Positions 1 to 10,337 of a stretch of DNA of 64,000 nucleotides are shown here, piece by piece. Source of the stretch: ATX-6F1 sp943369485 (lineage in GTDB: Bacteria > Cyanobacteriota > Cyanobacteriia > PCC-6307 > Cyanobiaceae). Numbering within the stretch: position 1 is the stretch's first letter; the number at the start of each line of letters is the position of its first letter. Made by a program: the position numbers and the translations under genes. The notes under the pieces were generated by a model. The model was not told where the DNA came from. It saw only the letters and a list, made by a program, of their open reading frames with translations, and ran no database searches. The stretch covers positions 1 to 64,000 of the forward strand of contig CALRNH020000006.1 of NCBI GenBank assembly GCA_943369485.1, in the 5' to 3' direction.

Positions 1-180
1 AACTTCAACCAGTCGATCCTCGATGGCCAAGGCCGCGTGATCAACACCTGGGCTGATGTGGTGAACCGCGCTGGTCTGGGCATGGAAGTGATGCACGAGC
101 GCAACGCTCACAACTTCCCGCTCGATCTGGCGGCTGCCACGGCCACCCCTGTGGCCCTGACCGCCCCGGCGATCGGTTGA
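1..180 (+). CDS. psbA: Photosystem II D1 protein, C-terminal 59 residues (5' end outside window)
   Basis: This is the 3' end of a psbA gene; it enters the window already in frame and stops at TGA 178-180. D1 is the photosystem II reaction-centre protein that carries ligands of the water-oxidising Mn4CaO5 cluster in the thylakoid membrane. The segment HERNAHNFPLDLA matches the canonical D1 tail: by homology these are His332, Glu333, His337, Asp342 and the carboxylate of Ala344. A 16-residue extension (AATATPVALTAPAIG and neighbours) follows, as expected for the part removed by the processing protease CtpA. A strong terminator lies 33 bp downstream. Nothing can be said about which D1 isoform it is, because the diagnostic residue 130 is outside the window. 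Confidence 0.97.
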   Translation, partial: NFNQSILDGQGRVINTWADVVNRAGLGMEVMHERNAHNFPLDLAAATATPVALTAPAIG

Positions 181-212
181 GTCGCACAGCGGTCTCCATC
201 AGTTGAATCGTT

Positions 213-237
213 GCCCCCTCCAAGGAGGGGGCTTTTT
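213..237 (+). terminator. Intrinsic terminator of psbA
   Basis: A GC-rich inverted repeat (gccccctcc / ggagggggc around aa) is followed directly by TTTTT, 33 bp after the psbA stop codon. This is a textbook rho-independent terminator on the plus strand. Confidence 0.9.
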
Positions 238-525
238 CATGGGCTCGCTGGCATGGCCTGAACGTTGTTCAGACTGGCCTCATTCGGCCACCGCCCATGG
301 GGCCCGATGGGATAGCTCTCAGAGGCGCGGGGCCACTGGTTGTGCTGTTGGCTGACGGTTTGTCTTGCTGGTCAAGTCGGTGGAGGCTGATCGCACCTCG
401 AAGTCGAATCAGACCCTTGGGTCGTGGCTGGCGGAGGTTGTCCTGACGATCTTTAGAAATGATCACCTGAATGAAGTTATTCAAGTGAAGGTAAGGCTGT
501 TGACTTGATGCAGAAGGATTCAAAA
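238..525. other. Intergenic region between psbA terminator and tRNA-Thr, no gene seen
   Basis: About 290 bp with a lower GC half (roughly 440-525). A possible 84-codon minus-strand reading frame (269-523) has no recognisable features and Ser/Gln/Pro-rich composition, and I do not accept it. Transcription of the tRNA runs leftward into this stretch. No clear small-RNA structure was recognised by eye. Confidence 0.5.
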
Positions 526-597
<72 letters not shown>

Positions 598-606
598 ATC
601 GCCTTG

Positions 607-615
607 AAACTAGCA
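607..615 (-). promoter_or_regulatory. Extended -10 promoter element of tRNA-Thr
   Basis: On the minus strand TGCTAGTTT matches the extended -10 form TGnTAnnnT and ends 10 nt before the first base of the tRNA, so initiation a few bases upstream of the mature 5' end is expected. No convincing -35 was found, which is compatible with an extended -10 promoter. Confidence 0.5.
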
Positions 616-645
616 TTCGGAGATCGCTTCCCCCAGGCCCCAGCC

Positions 646-915
646 GTGGCACCAGGACCCCGGGCACCCTTGGATCCAGACCTGCGTGAGCGGCTGCTGC
701 AGGAGGCACGCACGCCCTGGCGTGGGCTGCGGCGCGCCCTGTGGCTGGCCTTCAGCGCCTCCGCGGCCGTTGGCCTGGCCACCATGGCCCTGCGGGCCAG
801 CGCGGGCGGAGAGGTGGCCCTCTCCGATCTGGGCATCCAGGTGGGCGCCCTCGGCCTGTTCGGCCTGCTCCTCTGGCGCGATCGAGCTCAGGACAAGGAG
901 AAGGAACGTCCCTGA
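646..915 (+). CDS. DUF3493 small membrane protein
   Basis: An 89-residue protein with the pattern LDPDLRERLLQEARTPWRGLRR followed by two hydrophobic stretches (about residues 30-50 and 59-74, the latter ending LLLWRDRAQ). This matches my knowledge of the DUF3493 family, found in cyanobacteria and related to plastid low-PSII-accumulation proteins; the biochemical role is unknown. The reading frame is open back to 541, but 541-597 is the antisense of tRNA-Thr, so the start must be downstream. I chose GTG 646 because it lies just before the conserved segment; TTG 604 is a weaker alternative. It is divergent from tRNA-Thr. No Shine-Dalgarno sequence is obvious. Confidence 0.75.
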   Translation: MAPGPRAPLDPDLRERLLQEARTPWRGLRRALWLAFSASAAVGLATMALRASAGGEVALSDLGIQVGALGLFGLLLWRDRAQDKEKERP

Positions 916-991
916 GCGCTTCGCCCGTGCCTTGCCGTGGGGGATTGGTTCTGGCCTCAGCCCAGGGACTTGATCGCTCCGGCTCGGGTGA

Positions 992-1315
992 CTACCTCTC
1001 GGTTTCTTGATCCGCCCTTTGGATGGCCTCGGTCTCGGGCTGAGAGCTGGAGGTGATGGCGGTTTCGGTGAGCCCGGAAGCCTCGGCCCCATCCGCGCTC
1101 TGGGCTGAGGATGCATCGACTTGGGCGGTCTGGTTCTCAGCGGCCTCGCCATCGCTGGCCTCAAGTTCAGCTGGCTCACAAACATGGCTGAGCTCGATGT
1201 CTGGGCTGAGGGTCGATTCAGCCCTCGCTGATGCAGCGGCAGGATCAGGGGTCTGCTGGGCGCTTGGTTCGAGTGTGCTTGGCCCCAGGGCTTCGCTCGC
1301 CCGCGCGTTTTCAGA
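992..1315 (-). other. In-frame continuation of the low-complexity tail beyond a TGA stop
   Basis: Reading past the TGA at 1316-1318 (minus strand) in the same frame gives 107 further sense codons to a TAG at 992-994. The peptide is rich in Ala, Ser, Glu, Pro, Thr and Gln (for example SENARASEALGPSTLE, then PETEAIQRADQETER at the end), the same biased composition as the tail before the stop. The simplest reading is that this was part of the upstream gene and was cut off by a nonsense change, or that the stop is a sequence error or is read through. I see no independent start codon or ribosome site that would make it a separate gene. Confidence 0.6.
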
Positions 1316-2143
1316 TCATTCGGATGTGGATTCGAGTCCCGGAGCGTCAGAGGGCACGTCGAGGTTTTCACTGGAACCTTCCCCAGTGGCTGGTCGTCCG
1401 TCGGGTTCCTCAGGGGCATCAGCGGCACGGGAGGGTGGTTCTTCTGGGAACTCGCCCTGGTCCGGACCTTCAGGGCTCGAATCGCCGCTGGCATCGCCCG
1501 GCTCTGGCTGCTCGGCCTGAGCGGGATCGGGCCGGTTCACCCTTGGCGCAGGGGGGTCGAGGCGCAGGGGATCAAACAACAACAAGGGCAGCCCCAGGCT
1601 CAGCCGGCTCTGCTCCAGCTGGGCCAGGGTCAGGGGGGTGGCCCCGTCGACCCTGGCCTGATCGAGCGTGAGCAGACGCAGGGCCTGCACCAGCTGCTGC
1701 CATTGCCACAGCATCAGCGCCAGCAGCGGCACGCTCAACAACAACACCACCAGCCGGCCACTGGCACCGAAGGGCGAAAGGCCGGTGGCGAGGCCCGCCT
1801 GCTGATCGGCCCACCAGGTGAGGGGAAGCAGCAGGGCGACCCCCGCGGCCCTGGAGAGCTGGAGCCCCAGCCCCGCTTGCAGGGCACTGAGCCGCTGCTG
1901 CAGCGGCCGGCGCCCCCGCAGCGGCACCTGCACCAGCAGCAGCGACCACAGATCCGGAGGCCGTTTCCAGAGCAGCACCGCCGGCAGCAGGGCGCCCAGT
2001 CCCCAGACCAGCAAGCGCTCGAGGGCAGGCACCGGCCCCGGATCGGCCCCGGCAAACAGGACCAGCAACAGCAGAAGCTCCAGGGGCAGGGCCGCCAGGC
2101 CCAGCAACTGGATCCAGAGCAGCGCTTCGCTCCGGGGGGTCAC
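1316..2143 (-). CDS. Low-complexity tail membrane protein (next to infB)
   Basis: A 275-residue protein. The first part (about 1-190) is hydrophobic, with several predicted membrane segments (LLLLLVLFAG, LLVWGLGALLPAVLLW, VALLLPLTWW, VVLLLSVPLLALMLW). After residue ~200 it becomes an acidic Pro/Glu/Ser/Ala tail (PDPAQAEQPEPGDASGDSS and similar). This is the architecture of the cyanobacterial low-complexity-tail membrane protein family, which is typically located beside infB; no function is known to me. GTG 2143 is chosen as start because it follows the infB stop (TGA 2147-2145) by one base, implying translational coupling. The frame is open further upstream but that part is antisense to infB. 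An in-frame TGA ends the gene inside the tail; see the adjacent entry. Confidence 0.8.
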   Translation of the reverse strand: MTPRSEALLWIQLLGLAALPLELLLLLVLFAGADPGPVPALERLLVWGLGALLPAVLLWKRPPDLWSLLLVQVPLRGRRPLQQRLSALQAGLGLQLSRAAGVALLLPLTWWADQQAGLATGLSPFGASGRLVVLLLSVPLLALMLWQWQQLVQALRLLTLDQARVDGATPLTLAQLEQSRLSLGLPLLLFDPLRLDPPAPRVNRPDPAQAEQPEPGDASGDSSPEGPDQGEFPEEPPSRAADAPEEPDGRPATGEGSSENLDVPSDAPGLESTSE

Positions 2144-2144
2144 G

Positions 2145-5507
<3,363 letters not shown>

Positions 5508-5570
5508 TAAGTGCTCCAATTGGTCGGGGCAACGGATGCCACCGGGCCTCACGCGCAGTAAGGCCACTGA

Positions 5571-5849
5571 TCATCTTGCCTCAGAGACCGCGACAGGGTT
5601 GGTGTCGAGTCGCTGGCCGAGGCTGGCGTAGATGGAATCGGCAACCTGGCACCGCAGCGCCCGTTGCAACCGTTTCCGCCGCCTGGCTTCCTCCAGGCAC
5701 GCCGCATTCGGACAGAGATAGGCCGATCGGCCCATGCCCGTATCCAGCGCCAGGCCCCCCGCGGCGAGTCGGATGACCCGCCAGAGTTGCTGGCGATCCA
5801 GCAACTCCCGGCAGGCCACACAGCGCCGCAGGGTGGGGTCGGCGCTCAC
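5571..5849 (-). CDS. ylxR: YlxR-family (DUF448) RNA-binding protein
   Basis: A 92-residue basic protein with the YlxR signature: N-terminal CVACRELL, the conserved GRSAYLCPNAACLEEA block in the middle, and an Arg/Lys-rich helix (RRRKRLQRALR). YlxR proteins sit between nusA and infB in many bacteria and are thought to bind RNA or act as nucleoid/regulatory factors. The GTG start at 5849 overlaps the nusA stop by 4 nt (GTGA), which decides the start and suggests coupled translation. Confidence 0.92.
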   Translation of the reverse strand: MSADPTLRRCVACRELLDRQQLWRVIRLAAGGLALDTGMGRSAYLCPNAACLEEARRRKRLQRALRCQVADSIYASLGQRLDTNPVAVSEAR

Positions 5850-7270
5850 CGGGCCTCGTCCCCGCTGATGGGCTCGGTGAGTGTTTCAGGGCTGACTTCG
5901 GTCTCGGCCTCAGCAACTGCCTGCTCGAGCGGCTCTTCGGCGTAGGCCCCGTCGCCCTCCTCGTAGCCCTCCTCCTCATCTTCCGGCAGGGGGTAGAGCT
6001 CCCGCAGCCGTGCGTCTTCTTCGGAGCGGATCGCCTGCTCGGCCGCCAGCCGCGCTTCCGCCTCCGCCTGCAGGGCCTCCTCCTCTTCGCGCAGGGCAAT
6101 CAGCTCGGCCACCCGCGCGTCTTCGGTTCCCTGGTCGTACTCGGCGGCGTTCTTGATGTCGATCTTCCACCCGGTGAGCCGGGCCGCCAGGCGCACGTTC
6201 TGACCCTCACGGCCGATGGCCAGGCTGAGTTGGTCGGGGGGCACGAGCACATGGGCGTGGTGTCCGGCTGGATCCACCAGACGCACCATCTCCACCCGCG
6301 CCGGGCTGAGGGAGTTGGCCAGGTACTGGGCGGGATCGGCGGACCAGCGGATCACGTCGATCTTTTCGCCGCGCAGTTCGTTGACCACCTGTTGGATCCG
6401 CGAGCCACGGGCGCCGATGCAGGCCCCCACCGGATCCACCTCCCGCTCGACGCTGTCGACCGCCACCTTGGTGCGGGGCCCCACGGAGCGGGAGGGGGGA
6501 TTGGCTTCGCGCGCCACCGCCACGATGCGCACCGAACCCTCCTGAATCTCGGGCACCTCGTTCTCGAACAGATAAACCACCAGGCCAGCATTGGCACGGC
6601 TGATGAACAACTGGGGCCCCCGGCGCGCCACCTCGCTCACTTCCTTGAGGAAGACCTTGAAGGTGGCGTTGGCGCGATAGTTGTCGTTTGGAAGCTGGTC
6701 GCGGCGGGGAAGCTCCGCTTCCACTTCCGGCCGACCCAGACCCGAACTCACGGCCATGATGATCGACTGGCGCTCGAAACGGATCACCCGGGCGGTGAGC
6801 ACGGGATCCTCCAGGTCTGCGAATTCCTCCTGGATCATGCGGCGCTGCTGATCCCTCAGCTTCTGGGCCAGCACCTGCTTGGTGGTGGAGGCGGCCATGC
6901 GCCCGAAGTCGTCTTTTTCCGGGGTGACATCAAGCACCACCGTGTCGCCGATCTGGGCGTCCTCAGCCACCTGCTGCACTTCGGCCAGAGCGATCTGATG
7001 GTCTTCGCTCTCCACCTCCTCGACGATGATCTTGCTCGCCAGCACGCGGTAGCCCTCCTCATCGAGGTCGAGGGCGACGTCGAAGTTGCTGAAATAATCT
7101 TCTTCGAAGGGGTCTTCGCTGATGCCCAGGTAGAGGGTGCGCCGGTAACGCTCGTAGCCCTTGAGCAGGGCCTCGCGCAGGGCAGCCTCCACCACATCGC
7201 TGGACAACTTCTTTTCTTCGCTGATGTCCTCGATCAGATTCTGCAGACCGGGGAGAAGAACGAGCGCCAT
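5846..7270 (-). CDS. nusA: Transcription termination/antitermination factor NusA
   Basis: A 474-residue NusA. The N-terminal RNA-polymerase-binding domain (LPGLQNLIEDISEEKKL) is followed by an S1 domain and two KH domains: KH1 with GARG in VGACIGARGSRIQQVV, and KH2 with GREG in LAIGREGQNVRLAARL. The protein ends in a ~100-residue Glu/Ala-rich acidic tail in place of the E. coli AR repeats, as in other cyanobacteria. NusA binds RNA polymerase and nascent RNA to control pausing and termination. It is second in the rimP-nusA-ylxR-infB operon, 45 bp after rimP, and overlaps ylxR by 4 nt. Confidence 0.97.
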   Translation of the reverse strand: MALVLLPGLQNLIEDISEEKKLSSDVVEAALREALLKGYERYRRTLYLGISEDPFEEDYFSNFDVALDLDEEGYRVLASKIIVEEVESEDHQIALAEVQQVAEDAQIGDTVVLDVTPEKDDFGRMAASTTKQVLAQKLRDQQRRMIQEEFADLEDPVLTARVIRFERQSIIMAVSSGLGRPEVEAELPRRDQLPNDNYRANATFKVFLKEVSEVARRGPQLFISRANAGLVVYLFENEVPEIQEGSVRIVAVAREANPPSRSVGPRTKVAVDSVEREVDPVGACIGARGSRIQQVVNELRGEKIDVIRWSADPAQYLANSLSPARVEMVRLVDPAGHHAHVLVPPDQLSLAIGREGQNVRLAARLTGWKIDIKNAAEYDQGTEDARVAELIALREEEEALQAEAEARLAAEQAIRSEEDARLRELYPLPEDEEEGYEEGDGAYAEEPLEQAVAEAETEVSPETLTEPISGDEAR

Positions 7271-7315
7271 CGGGTCAGGGGGGAAAGGGGGTATCGAACG
7301 GTTGGGGCGGGGGCG

Positions 7316-7786
7316 TCAGCCAACGCCAGAGGAGCTGAGGCGGACCGCGATCACCTCGGAGCGGGCGATGCGGCTGCGGCGACCGCGGACATTGAGGTGA
7401 ACAGCCTGCTCGTCGCGCTCCAGCAGCAGGCCCTCACGGGGGTGTTCGCTGCCTTCAGAATCGCGTACGGTCACGACGACGGGGAAGCCGCGGAAGCTGC
7501 GGAAATCCCGGTCGTCACGCAGCTCCTCGGGAACCCCGGGGCTGCTGACCTCGAGCACATAGGGCTGATCGAGCAGATTCGAGCTTTCCAGCGCCTCGCC
7601 CAACAGGCCGCTGAAGCGGGCGCAGTCGTCGAGGCTGACGTCGCCGCCACCGGCTGGCCGCAGTTGCACCAGCACGGTCATGGGCACCCGATGGGTCTGC
7701 ACCTCCAGGCCGCAAAGATCGAACCCAGCCTCGGCCGCCAATGGGCGGGCCAGGACTTCGAGATCGTCGTGGAGCGGATGGGGCAA
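7316..7786 (-). CDS. rimP: Ribosome maturation factor RimP
   Basis: A 156-residue RimP, needed for late assembly of the 30S subunit. The family pattern is clear: LAAEAGFDLCGLEVQ, SLDDCARFSGLLGEALE, YVLEVSSPGVPEELRDDRDFRSFRGFPVVV. The frame is open upstream to 7894, but that part has no family similarity. TTG 7786 (reading LPHPLHDDLEVLARPL) matches where RimP proteins normally begin, although it has no strong ribosome-binding site. It is the head of the conserved rimP-nusA-ylxR-infB cluster and is preceded by a perfect inverted repeat. Confidence 0.92.
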   Translation of the reverse strand: MPHPLHDDLEVLARPLAAEAGFDLCGLEVQTHRVPMTVLVQLRPAGGGDVSLDDCARFSGLLGEALESSNLLDQPYVLEVSSPGVPEELRDDRDFRSFRGFPVVVTVRDSEGSEHPREGLLLERDEQAVHLNVRGRRSRIARSEVIAVRLSSSGVG

Positions 7787-7801
7787 GGGAAGAACGAGGC
7801 G

Positions 7802-7818
7802 GGTCGGGCGGCCCGACC
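7802..7818. repeat. Perfect 8-bp inverted repeat just upstream of rimP
   Basis: ggtcgggc and gcccgacc flank a single G, 16 bp before the chosen rimP start. It may form a hairpin in the rimP leader. A second weaker hairpin followed by a short T run on the minus strand (about 7866-7895) could end transcription from the zinc-ribbon gene upstream. Confidence 0.45.
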
Positions 7819-7903
7819 GGCTGCTGCAGTGACCTGCCCCTGGTGCGGACCGAAGCCCACACAAAAAGGTGATGCCCGCCGGGCACGATGACAACCTACG
7901 TGA

Positions 7904-8167
7904 TCAAGGGGTGCTCAGATCGATGGAGGGGGGCTCGGCGTAGTAGTCGCTGGCGGCCACGTCCCCCCGCTGGGCGGGATTCTGGTTGAGGCACTGGCCG
8001 CATTGCTCCGGAGACTTGAGGAATTGGCAGACCCGAGCCCAGAGTTTGGCCCGGCTGGCCGGCGGCCCCAGGCTGAACAGCACCTGATCGTTCCCGCCCA
8101 CCATGCCCAGAATCTCCACTTGGCAAAGGCTGCAGCGCATGCGCGCGCCGGGGGGGATCACGGCCAT
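7904..8167 (-). CDS. Small cysteine-rich (zinc-ribbon-like) protein
   Basis: An 87-residue protein of unknown function. It has Cys12 and Cys15 (CSLC) near the N-terminus and Cys56 and Cys59 (CGQC), plus Cys47, an arrangement consistent with a four-cysteine metal site. The middle (SLGPPASRAKLWARVCQFL) is helical and basic; the C-terminus is acidic. I believe similar small proteins occur in other Synechococcus next to rimP, but I cannot name a family. ATG 8167 is the chosen start; ATG 8140 or GTG ~8206 are possible. It is divergent from the HtrA gene and upstream of rimP on the same strand. Confidence 0.65.
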   Translation of the reverse strand: MAVIPPGARMRCSLCQVEILGMVGGNDQVLFSLGPPASRAKLWARVCQFLKSPEQCGQCLNQNPAQRGDVAASDYYAEPPSIDLSTP

Positions 8168-8248
8168 GGGGGGCTGATCGGGTTGCGGCAACTTAAAGCC
8201 ATTCACCGATGCTGACGGCTGAAGGTGACCTTTGCCTAGCGTCCTGTC

Positions 8249-9460
8249 ATGCGCAACGATCCTTCCCGGGCCTGGGGCCGGGCTCTGCTGCTGAGCCTGC
8301 TGCTGATTCAGCTGCTGGGCGGGCCCCTCCTGGTGCCACCAGCCGCCGCCAGCGAACTGAACGGCCCTGCCTTGAACGGCCGCGCTTTGAACGGCCCTGG
8401 TCGGAGCGCTGCTGCATCGATCACCAGCCCCGACCCGCTGCCAGGTGGCCATAGTTTCGTGGCGGCGGCCGTGCGCCAGGTGGGTCCGGCGGTGGTCCGC
8501 ATCGACACCGAACGCACGGTGCCCCAGGCCAGCTTCGATCCGGGCTTCAGCGACCCGCTGCTGAGGGATTTCTTCGGTGATCCTTCCGGTGGCTCCCGGG
8601 AACTGGGCCAGGGCTCCGGGGTGGTGATCGACGCCCATGGGCTGGTGCTCACCAATGCCCACGTGGTGGACCGGGCCGAGGCGGTGCAGGTGACCCTTGC
8701 CGACGGCCGCCAGCTCGATGGCACCGTGTTGGGCGCCGATCAGGTCACTGATCTGGCGGTGGTTCGCATTCCCGCGATGGAGGGCCTTCAGGCGGCACCC
8801 CTCGGGGATTCCGAGGCCCTGGACGTTGGCGATTGGGCCATCGCCCTGGGCAATCCCTACGGCCTGGAGCGCACGGTCACCCTGGGCATCGTCAGCAGCC
8901 TCCACCGCAACATCAACAGTCTGGGCTTTTCCGATAAGCGGCTCGAACTGATCCAGACCGACGCTGCCATCAACCCTGGCAATTCCGGTGGTCCGTTGAT
9001 CAACGCCGTCGGCGAGGTGATCGGCATCAACACGCTGGTGCGGGCCGGTCCAGGCGCTGGACTGGGTTTCGCGATCCCGATCAACCTGGCCAAGGGGGTG
9101 GCCCAGCAGCTGAGCACCGGCAGCGCCGTGGTGCATCCCTATCTGGGGCTGCAGCTGGTGCCACTCACGGCCCGCCGCGCCCGCTCCAACAACGAGGACC
9201 CCAATGCGCTGCTGCGGTTGCCGGAGCGGGATGGAGCGCTGGTCCAGAGGGTGCTGCAGGACAGCCCGGCCGAGGCGGCTGGATTGCGCCGCGGGGATCT
9301 GGTGGTGGCGGTGGCCGATCGGCCGATCGGCGATCCAGCCGCCCTGCTGCTGGCGGTGGAGGCGTCGAAAGTGGGGGTGGGACTCCCCCTGACGGTGATC
9401 CGAGGTGAAACCGAACTGAAGCTTTCGATCCGGCCGGCAGCGCTGCCCCAGGCCGGCTGA
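8249..9460 (+). CDS. HtrA/Deg-family serine protease with PDZ domain
   Basis: A 403-residue secreted or lumenal/periplasmic protease. It has a positively charged N-terminus and a hydrophobic stretch (ALLLSLLLIQLLGGPLL) ending in Ala-rich sequence, consistent with a signal peptide. The trypsin-like domain has the full triad: His138 (TNAHVV), Asp168 (VTDLAVV) and Ser246 (GNSGGP). One C-terminal PDZ domain contains PAEAAGLRRGDLVVAV. It resembles cyanobacterial HhoA/HhoB/HtrA, which degrade damaged extracytoplasmic proteins; which paralogue it is cannot be decided here. Upstream TTAAAG-rich sequence near 8190-8205 separates it from the divergent zinc-ribbon gene. Confidence 0.93.
   Translation: MRNDPSRAWGRALLLSLLLIQLLGGPLLVPPAAASELNGPALNGRALNGPGRSAAASITSPDPLPGGHSFVAAAVRQVGPAVVRIDTERTVPQASFDPGFSDPLLRDFFGDPSGGSRELGQGSGVVIDAHGLVLTNAHVVDRAEAVQVTLADGRQLDGTVLGADQVTDLAVVRIPAMEGLQAAPLGDSEALDVGDWAIALGNPYGLERTVTLGIVSSLHRNINSLGFSDKRLELIQTDAAINPGNSGGPLINAVGEVIGINTLVRAGPGAGLGFAIPINLAKGVAQQLSTGSAVVHPYLGLQLVPLTARRARSNNEDPNALLRLPERDGALVQRVLQDSPAEAAGLRRGDLVVAVADRPIGDPAALLLAVEASKVGVGLPLTVIRGETELKLSIRPAALPQAG
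8357..8401 (+). repeat. Three tandem 15-bp repeats in the htrA linker
   Basis: Three consecutive near-identical 15-bp units (consensus ttgaacggccctgct) encode LNGPA-LNGRA-LNGPG between the signal peptide and the protease domain. Such in-frame repeats vary easily in copy number between strains. Confidence 0.8.
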
Positions 9461-9604
9461 GGCCAGTTCTCAGCAGGGGCTGCCGGCCTCCTCAACGACA
9501 CCGCCTCGAGGCGTCCAACTGGCCTGCCGAGCTGCTGGACAGGGATGTTGTCCAGGTGTCTCTGGATGCCCTTGCTACGGTCACGGGCCCCATGAAACGG
9601 CGTG

Positions 9605-10318
9605 ATGTCTGATTTCCAGGACCGCATGAAGGCGGCGGTGGCCCGTGCGGCCGTGGAGCAGATCGAGGACGGCATGGTGCTGGGGCTGGGTTCCGGCTCC
9701 ACCGCCGCGCTGATGATCAAGGAATTGGGAGCGAAGCTGCAGAGGGGCGAGCTGCGCGACATCACCGGCGTCACCACCTCGTTTCAAGGGGAGGTGCTGG
9801 CGGCCGAGCTGGGCATCCCGCTTAAGAGCCTCAATGCGATTGATCGCATCGACCTGGCCATCGACGGTGCCGACGAGGTGGATCCCGCCTTCCAGCTGAT
9901 CAAGGGAGGCGGCGCCTGCCATGTGCAGGAGAAGTTGGTGGCCCGTCGGGCCGAACGCTTTGTAGTGGTGGTGGATGCCTCCAAGCTTGTGGAGCGCCTC
10001 AATCTGGCCTTCCTCCTGCCCGTGGAGGTGCTCCCCGGCGCGTGGCGGCAGGTGCAGGGGGAACTGGCTGAGCTGGGCGGCAACGCTGAACTGCGCATGG
10101 CCGTGCGCAAGGCGGGCCCTGTGGTCACCGACCAGGGCAACCTGGTGCTGGATGTGCGCTTCGCCAGCGGCATCCCCGATCCGCTGGCCCTGGAGGCCAC
10201 GATCAACAACCTGCCCGGTGTGCTTGAAAACGGTCTGTTCGTAAACCTCACCAACCAGGTGCTGGTCGGTGATCTGGTCGACGGTGTGCCTGGGGTGCGG
10301 GATCTGGTCCGCCGCTAA
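9605..10318 (+). CDS. rpiA: Ribose-5-phosphate isomerase A
   Basis: A 237-residue RpiA that interconverts ribose-5-phosphate and ribulose-5-phosphate in the Calvin-Benson and pentose phosphate pathways. Family motifs are present: GLGSGSTAALMIKEL near residue 28, DLAIDGADEVD (catalytic Asp residues), and KGGGACHVQEKLVA with the catalytic lysine region. GTG-ATG are adjacent at 9602-9607; ATG 9605 (MSDFQDRMK) is preferred. The gene follows htrA by about 145 bp and converges on hisD with a 19-bp gap. Confidence 0.96.
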   Translation: MSDFQDRMKAAVARAAVEQIEDGMVLGLGSGSTAALMIKELGAKLQRGELRDITGVTTSFQGEVLAAELGIPLKSLNAIDRIDLAIDGADEVDPAFQLIKGGGACHVQEKLVARRAERFVVVVDASKLVERLNLAFLLPVEVLPGAWRQVQGELAELGGNAELRMAVRKAGPVVTDQGNLVLDVRFASGIPDPLALEATINNLPGVLENGLFVNLTNQVLVGDLVDGVPGVRDLVRR

Positions 10319-10337
10319 GGTCCCGACCTCAAGGGCC

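Noticed and set aside
269..523. 84-codon minus-strand frame between psbA and tRNA-Thr
   Set aside because: Low-complexity composition, no ribosome site, no recognisable motif.
1053..1520. 155-codon Ser/Ala-rich plus-strand frame
   Set aside because: It is the complement of the low-complexity tail region; its Ser/Ala bias is explained by the repetitive minus-strand sequence.
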